A DNA stretch of 64,000 nt from Aspergillus flavus (taxonomy: Eukaryota; Ascomycota; Eurotiomycetes; Eurotiales; Aspergillaceae). Positions 49,964 to 60,734 of this stretch are shown here, piece after piece. The first letter of the stretch is position 1, and each line of letters starts with the position of its first letter. The stretch lies in assembly GCF_009017415.1 (NCBI RefSeq), contig NC_092409.1, positions 1,364,001-1,428,000 of the forward strand, read 5' to 3'. The notes beneath the pieces are model-generated. The model was not told the origin of the DNA. It saw only the letters and a program-made list of their open reading frames with translations, and made no database searches. The position numbers and the translations under genes were made by a program.

Positions 49964-50849
49964 CTAGTGACCCTTGCTGACCAGCTCCTCCAGCTTCTTG
50001 CGAGTCTCTCCGATCTTATCTTCCATCATGGCCCGCGCCATGCCGCTGTGTGCCACGCCAGTAGACCAGATATGCTCAGCCCGTTCACGGAGGTAGAGGT
50101 GCTGCTCAGCAATAGCGGGAACCTTCTTCTCGTACTCCCACACCAGGTCGGAGATGTTGCGCATCGTCACCGGCAGGAGGGTCCAGGCGGCCACGGTACC
50201 GAACGCGAGCGGCGAGGCAGTGCGCAGGAGGATACCACGGTTGCGGGACACGATAGAACCGGCCATGGCAGAGACGATGACATAGGCGCCGCCGGGGAGG
50301 AGACGCTCGCCAGACTCAGGCGACGGGGCCAACGAGGCGATGGTGTTGGTGAAAGCGTTCTCGATGTGCAGGGCCCGGGACAGGAAGTCGTTGAAGCAGT
50401 TCTCGGCGGCGAGGGAGTTTTCGTAGAGGAAAAGACGGGCGTGTCGGACCTGAGCAGTCAAGATGTCTGTGGGAGTAGGGGACGAGGAGGAGAATGGAGA
50501 TGACTTGGGAGGAGACAGAGGAAGGGACTTGGTGGGTTCCGGGATATCGGCCGGGAAGTCATCATAGATCGGTTTCCTCTGCACGAATCGCAATGATTAG
50601 ATGGGGCTCTTGAACGTAGGGGCTAGATCCCTCTTAGTCCAGGGAAGCTAAGGTCGAATCATACATCATTCTTAGGCTCCTCAGCGAAGGCGGTTCGCCG
50701 GGGATAGAAGGCTACACCTCCAGCCAAAAGAGTGGCAGCGATGGGGGCCACAGCCCGCTAAACCGAGTCAGTACCGAACAATAATACTTGAATTTAGATT
50801 ACGGAAGAGCCAGGGAGTCTACCTGCTGGAACATCGGCCGAAAGGACAT
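49964..50849 (-). CDS. mic26: MICOS complex subunit MIC26/MIC27 (apolipoprotein O-like)
   Basis: Subunit of the MICOS complex that shapes crista junctions in the inner mitochondrial membrane. Exons: 50849-50823, 50757-50665 and 50578-49964; 244 residues. The spliced N-terminus (MSFRPMFQQ then RAVAPIAATLLAGGVAFYPRRTAFAEE) has the mix of basic and hydrophobic residues of a mitochondrial inner-membrane protein. The body has KPIYDDFPADIPEP, then the ApoO-like segment LLPGGAYVIVSAMAGSIVSR with Gly-rich helices, and WTLLPVTMRNI. A long helical tail follows. Naming between MIC26 and MIC27 is uncertain, since filamentous fungi may have only one. Divergent from oct1, also mitochondrial. Confidence 0.85.
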
Positions 50850-51167
50850 GCTGCGCGAGGCCAATGGACGGAAGAACAAGACGGGGAGTGATTTGAAGGT
50901 CGTCTGAGGGCTTGTTGAAGTTCACGGGAAAGCGTGACTACGCCAAGACTTTTTTTCGGCGGGCGTTCGGCTGTTCCTCCGTCATCGTCCGGCCCTTCTT
51001 TAGACTCTTTGACTCTCGCCTTGATTTTCCCCCATTTCCCCTCTTCTCTCCCTTTCTCATGACTATTTAAGATCTACTTTCCTTGCTGTCAACTCTACAC
51101 GGTCTACTGTTGAAGGTTGACAGTCATTTTTACAAAACCCATGCTGAATTGAGCTTTCTTCGCTCCT
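50850..51167. promoter_or_regulatory. shared divergent promoter mic26/oct1
   Basis: 318 bases between two divergent mitochondrial genes, with a CT-rich stretch at about 50990-51060 toward oct1. Shared control is suggested by the arrangement; no site is identified. Confidence 0.6.
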
Positions 51168-53570
51168 ATGGCAGGACACATGCTGATGCCGCTCCGGCGT
51201 CGGCCATGGACCTGTCGAGCATGTCTGCAGCGACTGCAGCAGCCTCGTCGATCCTTGGAAACAGCCGCGTCGCCCTCCTCCCAGTCGGATGTATACGATT
51301 ACGCCCCCACGAACCATTCCACCCAGAAGAAGTCTAATGACGAAACCCTTCGACGAGTGTTCGATTCGCAACCGTTTTGGAGAGAGTTTTCGCAGCGGAG
51401 CGCCACCCAATCCAAGCCCACCGGATTGGTTCAGAACCAATACTTGACCAACCCCGATGGTTTTCGCGCCTTTGCCAATGTATCCTTGCAGAGATGTCAA
51501 GCGATTGTTGCCAAAGTCCTCGCCGCATCCACGTTGGAGGAATACCGGGACATGGCTCGGGATCTTGACCGGCTGAGTGATCTGCTCTGCCGAGTGATCG
51601 ACCTGTCAGATTTTATCAGAGTCATTCACCCTGACCCGCGCGTGCAGGAGGCGGCTACGCAGGCGTACGCGCTAATGTTCGAGTACATGAATGTTCTGAA
51701 TACTACCACCGGGCTCAACGATCAGCTGAAAAAGGCTGCCAGCAATCCGGATGTGACTTCGCACTGGTCGGAGGAGGAGAAAATTGTGGCGCAGATTCTG
51801 ATTAAGGATTTCTCCAATTCCGCTATTCACATGCCACCAAATGAAAGACAACGATTCGTGAACCTATCGAACGACATCAGTCAGCTAGGGTCAAACTTTG
51901 TTAATAGCGCCGAGCCTGCCAAATCGCAAGTGGTGGTAGGCGCCAATAGTCTGCGGGGCCTGGACCCCATTCTCGTCCAGCAGATCAGACGATGGAATCG
52001 TACCGCGTCGGTTCCGACGACGGGTATGATCCCACGGCTAGCGTTACGGTCGGTTCACGACGAGGGCGTCCGCAGAGAAGTTTATCTGGCGACCCGAACA
52101 TCCAGCTCGCGCCAGCTCCACCGATTGGAAGAACTGCTCAGCAAACGGGCGGAACTCGCCCAGCTGTCGGGCCACGCCAGCTTCGGCCACATGACGCTCA
52201 GTGATAAAATGGCGAAAAGCCCTGAGGCCGTTTCCAACTTTCTGACGGCGTTGGTGGGCAGCAACCGCGAGTATGTCCAGGAAGAACTGTCCAAATTACA
52301 GGCGATGAAAGGAGGGTCTCCATTGCAGCCGTGGGACCATGCCTACTATGTTCATCAACGCGTTCTGCAATATTCGCAGTCCCGGCGATCGCGTGAGTTG
52401 AGTGCTGTACCCGAGTTCTTCTCTCTGGGTACGGTGATGCAAGGGTTATCGCGGTTATTTGACCGCCTTTATGGTGTCCGCCTCGTGCCACAGGAGACAG
52501 CTGCAGGTGAGACGTGGAACCCAGACGTGCGTCGATTGGATGTTGTCGACGAAGCCGAGAGACATATTGCAGTGATCTACTGTGACCTGTTCTCTCGGCC
52601 TAACAAACATCCCAACCCTGCCCATTTCACCCTGCGATGCGCTCGGGAGATCTCCTCCGAAGAAGTGGCGGAGTGTGCCACGATGGATCATTCGGCACAC
52701 CCCAACGATGGGATGGCCACGGCGGTTGATCCGCAATCGAAGACCCTCCGACAGCTGCCGACGATCGCATTGGTGTGTGACTTCGCGGAGCCGCCAGCGA
52801 CCGGCGCGGGGCGCCCGTCGTTGCTCAGCGAACACAGTGTGCGCACGCTGTTCCACGAAATGGGTCATGCGCTGCATTCCATTTTGGGACAGACTCGGTT
52901 GCAGTCCATTTCCGGGACGCGGTGCGCAACCGATTTCGCCGAATTACCGTCGGTTCTGATGGAGCGGTTTGCTACCGAGCCCGCGGTGCTCTCCATGTAC
53001 GCCCGCCACTGGCAGACCGACCAACCGCTGTCGGAGAGTATGATGTTGAGCATGGAGAAAGATCGGCTGGCCCACGGTTCGATCTACGGTGCCGTGGAGA
53101 ACGAGGCCCAGATCCTCATGGCGCTGGTGGACCAAGCATACCACTCCATCCCGGCGGACAAAGCCGGTCAGATCGACAGCACGGCGATCTACCACCAGGT
53201 CTTGTCAGCCCACTCGACGCTGCCCGATCCGACGGACAGCCGGCCCCCCACATCGTGGCAAGGGTTCTTCGGCCATCTGTACGGCTACGGCGCGACGTAC
53301 TATAGTTATATCTTCGATCGGGCGATCGCCAACAAGATCTGGGAGGACGTCTTCCAGGCCGGCAAGGCGGCGGTGGACCGCGAGGCGGGCGAGCGATACA
53401 AGAACGAAGTGCTGCGCTGGGGCGGTGGACGCAACGGGTGGGACTGCGTGGCCGGGGTGTTGGGAAGCGCGAACGCAGCCAACGCAAACGGACGACTGGC
53501 GGAAGGCGGCGACGAAGCCATGCGCGAAGTCGGTCGATGGGGGTTGGGCCGGGATGGCGTCTCGGGCTAA
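51168..53570 (+). CDS. oct1: mitochondrial intermediate peptidase (M3 metallopeptidase)
   Basis: Zinc metalloprotease of the mitochondrial matrix that removes an octapeptide from imported proteins after the main processing peptidase has acted. Single exon of 800 residues, the usual length. The first 40 residues are rich in Arg, Leu and Gln ([19 protein letters not shown]), a typical matrix presequence. The zinc site HEMGH is at 563-567, within [14 protein letters not shown], with the third ligand expected in the DFAELPS segment. The family C-terminal block [20 protein letters not shown] is intact. Start choice: 51168 gives MAGHMLMP; the Met at 51180 is an equally good start by comparison with presequence form. 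GC content rises toward the 3' end. Divergent from mic26. Confidence 0.95.
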   Translation: MAGHMLMPLRRRPWTCRACLQRLQQPRRSLETAASPSSQSDVYDYAPTNHSTQKKSNDETLRRVFDSQPFWREFSQRSATQSKPTGLVQNQYLTNPDGFRAFANVSLQRCQAIVAKVLAASTLEEYRDMARDLDRLSDLLCRVIDLSDFIRVIHPDPRVQEAATQAYALMFEYMNVLNTTTGLNDQLKKAASNPDVTSHWSEEEKIVAQILIKDFSNSAIHMPPNERQRFVNLSNDISQLGSNFVNSAEPAKSQVVVGANSLRGLDPILVQQIRRWNRTASVPTTGMIPRLALRSVHDEGVRREVYLATRTSSSRQLHRLEELLSKRAELAQLSGHASFGHMTLSDKMAKSPEAVSNFLTALVGSNREYVQEELSKLQAMKGGSPLQPWDHAYYVHQRVLQYSQSRRSRELSAVPEFFSLGTVMQGLSRLFDRLYGVRLVPQETAAGETWNPDVRRLDVVDEAERHIAVIYCDLFSRPNKHPNPAHFTLRCAREISSEEVAECATMDHSAHPNDGMATAVDPQSKTLRQLPTIALVCDFAEPPATGAGRPSLLSEHSVRTLFHEMGHALHSILGQTRLQSISGTRCATDFAELPSVLMERFATEPAVLSMYARHWQTDQPLSESMMLSMEKDRLAHGSIYGAVENEAQILMALVDQAYHSIPADKAGQIDSTAIYHQVLSAHSTLPDPTDSRPPTSWQGFFGHLYGYGATYYSYIFDRAIANKIWEDVFQAGKAAVDREAGERYKNEVLRWGGGRNGWDCVAGVLGSANAANANGRLAEGGDEAMREVGRWGLGRDGVSG

Positions 53571-54284
53571 CCCTGCAGCACCATGCAATAGACTCACTAT
53601 ACTATACTAGAGCATCTTATATGTATACCCAATCAATTAATAATGCCCATGTCTCACTCCGTCCTACCCTCAAGTCCAAAACTTAGTATCCTCGCCTGCT
53701 GACCGCGTCAGAGAAAGAATCCAAACGGGCGCCAAATGTACGAACAACAGCCTCGGCATGCATTCCCTTGGCTGCCAACCTAGCAATCTCAGATGCATGT
53801 GTTTTCTTGAATTCCTACTAGTCATAGTTCTTAAGCTAATTATGGAAAGGCCCCGGGTCTTTTTTATTGCGGTGACGGCGAAGTGGATTTTGTTTTATTT
53901 AAAATTATATTTCTTTGCCGGGGGAAACTCTTGTCTAGCATGGGATTCCTTATTAAATATCTAGTCTGATTACTATCGATATTAGCCAACTTTCTCTCTC
54001 TCAATGCATGTCTGAGACTAGACTACGTATCTGTCTGTTTACTGGTACTTTATATTGCCCTTGTTCCCTTGGAAATTAGACATGGTGACTCCTTACCTTC
54101 TTTTATTTATCTATTATACCCGTACCTACACTCATCCCTATACTAAATTCAATTGATATCCCACAACCAACACAACACAACCCAACTCAACTAAACCAAA
54201 CCAGCACAAAACAAAAGACAAACTAAAAGACCAAGAAAGAATAAATACATACATGCCCACCCCAACCCAAACCACTCAAAGAAA
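53571..54284. other. intergenic region with a possible minus-strand small gene
   Basis: AT-rich stretch between oct1 and the 54285 gene. It holds one exon-like ORF on the minus strand (see 53683-53814) and the promoter of the 54285 gene, with a CA-rich leader just before its ATG. Confidence 0.5.
53683..53814 (-). CDS. possible terminal exon of an unrecognised small gene
   Basis: A 43-codon stretch ending in TAA, EFKKTHASEIARLAAKG then MHAEAVVRTFGARLDSF and SDAVSRRGY, with protein-like composition and helical pattern inside AT-rich DNA. It is preceded by an acceptor-like ACTAGTAG with a CTATGAC element just upstream. The first exon is not certain. A candidate start at 54083 (MSNFQGNKGNIKYQ) could join in phase to a later acceptor after GCTAG, but that would be a rather long intron of about 250 bases. 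I do not recognise the family. Confidence 0.35.
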   Translation of the reverse strand, partial: EFKKTHASEIARLAAKGMHAEAVVRTFGARLDSFSDAVSRRGY

Positions 54285-55181
54285 ATGGCCCCCCTAATCC
54301 ACCTCCCCTCCAACCTGAGCGACACAACCTCCTCATCCAGCTTCACGACCTCAATCTCCACCAACTCCCTCTCTTCAAAACATACGAACCACAACCACAA
54401 CAATGGACAACAACAAACACTCACCCACCGCCCAACACTAACCAATCTAACAAGATGGGTCTCGCGAAAGATATCCCGACAGCAATTACCGAATCAGTCT
54501 ACGAGCCGGGACGGGGATCCGAATGAGGGATTGTCGGATGCAGAGAGGGAGGAGAGGAGGGCGACGGAGGATGATTATGCGGCGTGGTGTTGGGCGTTTA
54601 GTGAGGGGAGGTCTACGGGGGATCATTATTCTCATTCTCATGCTCATTCTCGGGGAATTGGCAATGGGAATAGGGGTGAGTATGAGTATGGGTATGGGTC
54701 TCATCGGGAAGCTGGGCATGGTCAGGGTCAGGGATATGGCCATGAACAAGGCTATGACGAGAATCTATTCTCGGATTTCGACGGACAAAGTCCCAGAAAT
54801 GACTATCTCACGGGACCACGCTCCGCAAAGTACGAACATACATCCATCGATCATGGTGGGGAAGGCGATACGACGAACACGAGGGGAACGTACACGTTTC
54901 TCCAAACACAGGAGGATCGACTGGGACGACACGAGAGCTCGGAAAGTGTTCCGGCCGATCAGCTGCTGCGATTTACGCCGATCGGACACTATGGGTATAG
55001 TCCTTTGACCGCGGGGTCTCCGGTGTCGCCGCCACCTCGCATCCTCACCCCGGCCAGGTATGCGGAGACAAATCGGATGCAGAGGGAGAAGAGTCAGGAG
55101 CTGAAGCAGAAGCAGAAGGCCCAGAGAGGCTTTTGGGGGCCGGTGCGAGCGCTGTGGCTTTCTTTGCGGCGGTCGAGGTGA
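54285..55181 (+). CDS. unrecognised low-complexity protein
   Basis: Not recognised. Single-exon ORF of 298 residues. The N-terminus is Ser/Thr/Asn/His-rich. A charged segment with RATEDDYAAWCWAFSEG follows, then a His/Gly/Tyr-rich low-complexity stretch (about residues 120-160, GYGSHREAGHGQGQGYG). The C-terminus is basic and more ordered, with RILTPARYAETNRMQREK and FWGPVRALWLSLRRSR at the end. The last segment could be an amphipathic membrane-binding helix. No signal peptide or transmembrane span is visible. The long open frame, and the absence of a comparable frame on the other strand, support a real gene. Function unknown. Confidence 0.65.
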   Translation: MAPLIHLPSNLSDTTSSSSFTTSISTNSLSSKHTNHNHNNGQQQTLTHRPTLTNLTRWVSRKISRQQLPNQSTSRDGDPNEGLSDAEREERRATEDDYAAWCWAFSEGRSTGDHYSHSHAHSRGIGNGNRGEYEYGYGSHREAGHGQGQGYGHEQGYDENLFSDFDGQSPRNDYLTGPRSAKYEHTSIDHGGEGDTTNTRGTYTFLQTQEDRLGRHESSESVPADQLLRFTPIGHYGYSPLTAGSPVSPPPRILTPARYAETNRMQREKSQELKQKQKAQRGFWGPVRALWLSLRRSR

Positions 55182-55766
55182 GATTCTCTTGCATGTCATG
55201 TCAACCTCGGTCCATTCCTTTGATATTTCTTGGTTTGTTTCTGTTTTACTACAATGTGTCTTCTACTACGATTGATACCCATGGATAGGATAAATGTCAG
55301 CGGTACGTTAATCACAGATAATAACATATATCATACTGGTTCTTCCCGTTTTTTTTTTTTTTTTTTTTTTTATTTTATTTTTTTTTTTTTTTTACTTTCT
55401 TGACACAGTAGACATGTTCGATATAGTACACTGCATTAATCTGTGACCCATGACTGCACACATAAGAAAAGACAAAGAAAAAAAAAGAAAAGACAAAGAA
55501 AAAAAAAGAAAAGAAAACATTGCAGCCTAAGACCAACTCATGAAGTCTGAACAACGCATCGTTCGCTGTCCAGTGCCATTCGGGGTCCAGTCCACAATCA
55601 AATAAAATCTGCATGAGCGGCGATCACAGCGGAGGCTAAACAGGGGTATCCTGAGCTCTTATTACATACAACTGCATAGTGAATACAAGAAGAACCGATA
55701 ATCCAATCAGATACAAAGGAAAGATCCGTCGAGGTCATGCGTAACCTCGTCACCAACCATGTCGAA
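55182..55766. other. intergenic region with homopolymer and purine tracts
   Basis: Convergent region between the 54285 gene and the coiled-coil gene. It contains a T-tract with interspersed A (about 55349-55395) and a tandem AAGAAAAGACAAAG-type purine repeat (about 55464-55520). No gene seen. Confidence 0.6.
55464..55520. repeat. tandem A/G-rich repeat
   Basis: Two and a half units of about 23 bases built on AAGAAAAGACAAAG followed by a run of A, read directly from the sequence. Confidence 0.75.
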
Positions 55767-58700
55767 TTACCTCGACGCTCCTTCACCAGCCTGATTGTCA
55801 TCCGAACTGCTGCTTGACCTTTCCGGCTGCGGAGTCATCGCGGGGCTTCGGTCAGGTGTTGCGCGTTGCGACACCGAGGCCAGTTCCCGAATGAGTCTAT
55901 ACTGCGTTAGTTAGACCCTAAAAAAGACAAAGGGGGTCAGCCTACCGTTGGTGCTCGTCATACCAGTCATCGTTGGCCGTGCGGATGTGCTTAAGCTGTT
56001 CCTGAATGCTTGCTATCTGCAAGGACCGTCCAATTAGTACGCCTGTCTGCCGAGGGAACGGACCATGTTACGTGAAGGGGTGACAATCGGGGATCTCTGA
56101 AGGGTAGGTTGATGATAAACGGGGAGGTCCCACCGTTCCCTCAATGGATGAACCAAGGTCCTCACCTTCCGTTGCGGCCGGACCGGCGTTTCCTCCACCA
56201 GGGGCCTTCTCGCCTTCGGCCGCCCACCGGCTACTCTCAAGGCCTGCGCCCTTGCCCTCGGCCTTCAGGGCCGCCACTTCAGCCTCGAGCTCACGAATGC
56301 GCTTGCGGCTGCTCGAGATCGCCGAATCGACCTCGCCCAACTGGTTGAGCAGCGACATGTTCTTGTCAATCTGATCGTTCAGGTCCCTCTCGCCCTGCAT
56401 GAGCTTCTCCTCCATCGCCCGGTTCTGCGTCCTCAGCTCGTCGAGTTCAATGTGGATGGCTTCCTGCTTGCTTCTGACCTGCGACAGCTCCTCCAGGGAC
56501 GCAGACAGCTGCTGCTGTACCGTCTCGGCTTCCGACTTGGAGCTGGCAGAAGCCGCCACCAACTCTTCGAGCTCCTTCGCCCGGCTGCTCACGGCCTGGT
56601 GCTTCTGCTCCCACTCATTCTTCTCGGCCTCGATCCTGGAAAGCTCAGCACCCTGCTTGCTGGCGATCTCCTTCGATTCCGTAACGGATTGCTCAGCAGC
56701 AGACAGCTTCTTCTCCATGTCCGCAATGGTGGCCTTCAAGGCGTCCAAGACAGAGCTATCCTGGGCAGCTGCCTGCGCGTGAGAAAGCTGCTCATGAACT
56801 TCCGCGAGAGCCGCCTCGTGTGACTTCTGAAGCTCCTCAACCTTAGCCTTGTTGGAGGATTCCAGATCAGCTCGGACGCTAGAGAGCTTCTCTTCGTGGA
56901 CAGTAAGGAGTTCTTCAATTGCCTTACTGTGCTCGGCCTCAGTCTCGGCAGCCTTGGACTCCCGAAGAGCTTCCAGCTCGGCATGCAACTGAGCCTTGGT
57001 CTCACTGTACTCCTTCTGGATATCAGCCAGTTCCTTTTCATGAGCATCGGTGTGGGAGGCCAGCTCGCCGGCATGGCGTTCAAGGGTGGCCTTGAGCTCC
57101 GCCTCAAGAGTCTCGATTTTCTGCGCGTGGCTAGTCTCCAGCTCGCGGTTGGTAGATGCTAGTGCATCGAGCTTGGCCTGGACTTCGTTAAGAGCCTCGC
57201 CATGGGATCCAGCGGCGTCGGCCTTGGCCTTCTCCAGCTCGGCAGCGTGTTGCGCCTTCAACTCTTCGAGGGCCTGGGAGTGCTTGTCGGCAGTAGCAGC
57301 CGCCTCCTTAAGGTGCTCCTCCAGTGCCTTCTCGGCCACAGCGGTCTTCTCAAGAGCCTGGGAGTGCTTGTCGGCATTGGCAGAAGCTTCCTTCAGGTGC
57401 TCCTCAAGGGCTTTCTCAGCTGCGGCGGCCTTCTCCTCGAGCGCTCTCAGCTGGCTTTCCTGCTCGGCATCCTTAGCCTTGGTCTTACTCTCGAATTCAA
57501 GGAGGCTTTGCTTCAGCGCCTCGGCCTCTTGCCGTTTGCTGTGAACCTCATCATGAAGAGATTTGATTGCGTCCTGTTCGGTCGATAACTGGGACTCTAA
57601 CGCGCCAACCTTCTCTTTCAGTTCATCAATTTCTTGGACCGCAACCGCATGGGCCGAGTTGGCACCCTCCTCCGCGGCTTGTCGTGCTTCGCTGAGAGCC
57701 TGTTCTGCCGCTTCCAGTTTTTGCTGGAGGGCTTGCAGCTCGGCCTGGTGAGCGGCAGACAATTCGCTGGCAGCCTCTTCCCGACCCTTCTTTGCCGCGG
57801 CTTCGGCGGCCTCCAGTGCATCCCGGAGTTCCTGGAGCTGTTGGGAATGAGTGGTACCGGCCGATTCGGCGGCTTCCTTGGCAACCGCGAGTTCCTGGGC
57901 ATGGCTCGTGGATGCGGAGGCCAGGGCTTCATCATGCTCCGCCTTGAGCTTCGCGACAGCAGCCTCATGAGCCGCTTCCAATTCCTTGATCTTCTCATCC
58001 CGCGCATTCGCGGCGGACTCGCGTGCCTCCAGGAATTCGGCCTCCATCTTCTTCATAGCCTCCTTCAGCTCTGCGATTTCCTGGACCTTTTCAGTGACAA
58101 CTTCAGGTGTCTCCTCATTACCCTTCGCAGCTGACTCTGCCTCGGCCAGCTTGGCGGTCAGAGAAGCAACCTGTTCCTCGAGGGTGGAAACCGCCTGTTT
58201 GGCAGACTCCTCCGCCGCGCGAACTCCTTGCTCCTTGGCTTGATTTAACTTATCCATCTCGATGTTCAGATTGGCGATCACTTGATCACGGCCGTTCAGT
58301 TCCCGTTCGAGCCTATCCAGGGCCAAGGCCTTCTCCTCCTGTAATCCTTTGGTGACCGTTTCCAGGTTGGCTTTCTGCGATTCCAATTCCGCCTTCAGAG
58401 ATTCGATCTGCTCGGCATATGCAGCGGTAGAGGCTTTCTGTTCCGCGAGTTCCTTCTCCAGGGCCTCCAGTTGCGCTTGATGGGACGCCTTCAGCTCCTC
58501 CAAGGCTGCAGCAGTCTGGTCGTCTCCCTGGGCAGAGGCGGATTTGGCGGCTTCATCCAGATCCTTTAGAGACTTCTCTTCCAACTCTTTCCGCGTCGCC
58601 TCGGCCTCTTCCAGCTGGACCCGCAAGGCTTGCAATTGCTCCGCATGGTCTGCGGCCAGTCGTTCGAGCTCGGCTGCGTGCTGTTCTCGAAGGGCCTTGA

Positions 58701-59616
58701 GGGCCTCTTCCTGGTCCTTGGAGCTGTCCTCCGTCTGAGACACTGAAAGCTGGGCCAGCTTCTCATTCACGGCGTCTAGCTCCGCTTTCAAGCCTGTCAC
58801 GGTCGTCTCACTTTCGGACAGCTTACTCTGAAGAGCATTCAATTTTTCCGCATCCTCTTCCGAAGTCTTGGTCACTGTGCTCAACCTCTTGGTAGCAGTC
58901 GATGTGGGCCGGGTCGCCGTCGAGGGCCGAGTGACGGTCCGCGTAGCACTCGTCGAAGAACTCGAAGGGCGAGCAGTCGACGTAGTCGTAGGCTTCGTCG
59001 CGGTCCTCGCCGAAGCGGTGCTGGTACGCGATACTGAGGACACAGAGCTCCTCTTCTCGGCAGTGGTGGTGCTTGCAATGCTCGACCGCCGATCATGAAT
59101 GGAGCTCGGCCTGGGGGCCCGGGTGGTCGGGGTCCCGACTAGAGACATCCGCTTCGCCGTACCAGAGATCCCCCTCTTCTCATCGGAAGAGCTCACAGCG
59201 CCTCGGGATTTCTCATCGGCGGAGCTACTGATCGAGGCACGAGATCGGTGCGAGGCCGTTGTGGACGAGCTCAGGGGCTTCCGAACGGTTGATGTAGTAG
59301 CCGGGCGGGTAGGAGGCTTGCTCAAGGTGCTGCCATTCACCGACGCACGCGTGGTAGACGTGGTCTTCGGGGGGCCGGACATGGAGCTGGGCCGTTTTGT
59401 AGTTGTCCCCGGCGGCTTGGTGGCGGTAGTCGATGTTGGGCGGCTCTTGACCGGCGAGGCCTTGGTATTCTCTTTGTCCTTGGAGACGTCCGGGCTGGTC
59501 AGCGGTCCCTCGCTACCGGACATGACGGTCGACTCAATTGGGGTCGCGGGGGGTGCATTTTCGGAGTCAACCTCGACGGGCGCGGCAACCGGGACAGGTT
59601 CCTCAGTAGAAGCCAT
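55767..59616 (-). CDS. large coiled-coil protein, function unknown
   Basis: Exons 59616-56166, 56012-55946 and 55896-55767 give 1215 residues. Residues 1-240 are Ser/Thr/Pro/Lys/Arg-rich and look disordered (repeated TSTTRA/STATRP-type words), as in microtubule-binding tails. Residues 250-1150 are an almost unbroken coiled coil rich in Ala, Glu, Lys, Gln and Leu. The last exons add SIQEQLKHIRTANDDWYDEH, a short conserved-looking segment, and a Ser-rich end. Both introns were placed because the unspliced frame ends in unrelated sequence; the acceptors used (ATAG, TATAG) are the only phase-correct ones nearby. Such proteins are often labelled M-protein-repeat or myosin-like; a cytoskeletal or spindle-pole role is only a guess. 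It contains an internal 28-residue duplication (57272-57424). Confidence 0.8.
57272..57424 (-). repeat. 84-base tandem duplication inside the coiled-coil gene
   Basis: Two copies, starting at about 57272 and 57356, each encode AEKALEEHLKEA followed by a DKHSQALE segment. The period of 84 bases is 28 residues, i.e. exactly four heptads, so the coiled-coil register is kept. Confidence 0.8.
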
Positions 59617-60734
59617 TGTGAGTGGGCGGGAGTCGGGATTGCTTCCAGGGTCGGTCGGAAGTCAGGTACGGAACCAGCGATGGGTCTTCAATGGCGGTCT
59701 AGCGAATTGAGACAGTCCACGTTAGTCTCGGTGGGCAACCAACAAACTGAGTGATTGGGCTATGAACCCATGCAATGTTTAACCAGGAGCTCACCGCCGT
59801 GCAGCTTTCTGCGGAGGTTAGGTGCATGTGGCATGCAGAGACGATCCATGATTCTGGTCGAGGCAGCGGCGGTCACTCGGGCGGTTCTCCTTTTCAGTCC
59901 TTCCGAGGTTCCCCTGAAGATAAAACAAAACAGCAAAGCACTTACTCAACAATGCACTCGACCGTCAACTGAAAGAGATCAGGTAGAAGGTACAGGGACT
60001 CGCTGAGTCGGTACCTTGCAGCTCGGGGGTTGGAAAGTCACAGACGCGTGGTTTGTCCTTTATCCCGAAAGTGACGATGCAAACAATGAAACTAAAGTAA
60101 CCCACACCGCACCGGGGAGGTGAGAAGGGCAGAAGGTAATTAAAGGGAATATACTATTAAACAAATTAAAATGTTACAAAGAAAAGGAATAAAGCGGGGG
60201 GGAAGGGTGAAATGAGGTGGTGAAAGTTGAGAAACCAAAAAAAAAGTTGATGCGGGAGAAAGAGTAAGTTAAAGTAAATCCGGAAAAAGGGACAAAAGTA
60301 AGTAAAGAAGGTCAGGAGGGGAAAGCGGGAGGGTTGCCTCAGGACCTCAGGGACTCTTCCACTCCCCAACGGCCTCAGGCGACGATCCCCACAGGATCGC
60401 CCAATCGACCCATGAATGGTTTGTCATGCGACCAGCCATTTCACTCTGTCATGAACTTAATTGATAAAGAGTTTACCTTTTAGCCACGACTGTGTCCTCA
60501 GAAAGCCCTTGGATTGGGCCGACTGGTCCTTATAAACTATTGTTGACGTGGTCGCGTCTCCAAAACAGTGGTTCCATGGTTCACCGCAAGGAAGATGCGT
60601 GGGTTTGCTTTACGGAACTCCGAATGCTCAAGAGAAATCAAAATAAACCATGAGGGGTATAAAACATCAACCATGAAACGCCCGCCCTACATCATTGGAA
60701 AAGAAAAGAGAGAAAAAAAAAATAATGAAATCCA
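59617..60734. other. intergenic region, promoter of the coiled-coil gene and 3' region of the Myb gene
   Basis: About 1.1 kb. Purine-rich runs occur at about 60160-60330. No ORF with support was seen. Confidence 0.5.

Noticed and set aside
49850..50503. 217-codon plus-strand ORF opposite mic26
   Set aside because: Antisense shadow; the minus-strand product has clear ApoO-like features and in-phase introns.
52922..53305. ORFs in other frames of oct1 (also 53089-53610)
   Set aside because: GC-rich shadow frames of a well-conserved peptidase.
59099..59710. 203-codon plus-strand ORF opposite the coiled-coil gene start
   Set aside because: Low-complexity antisense of the Ser/Thr-rich N-terminus; no recognisable features.
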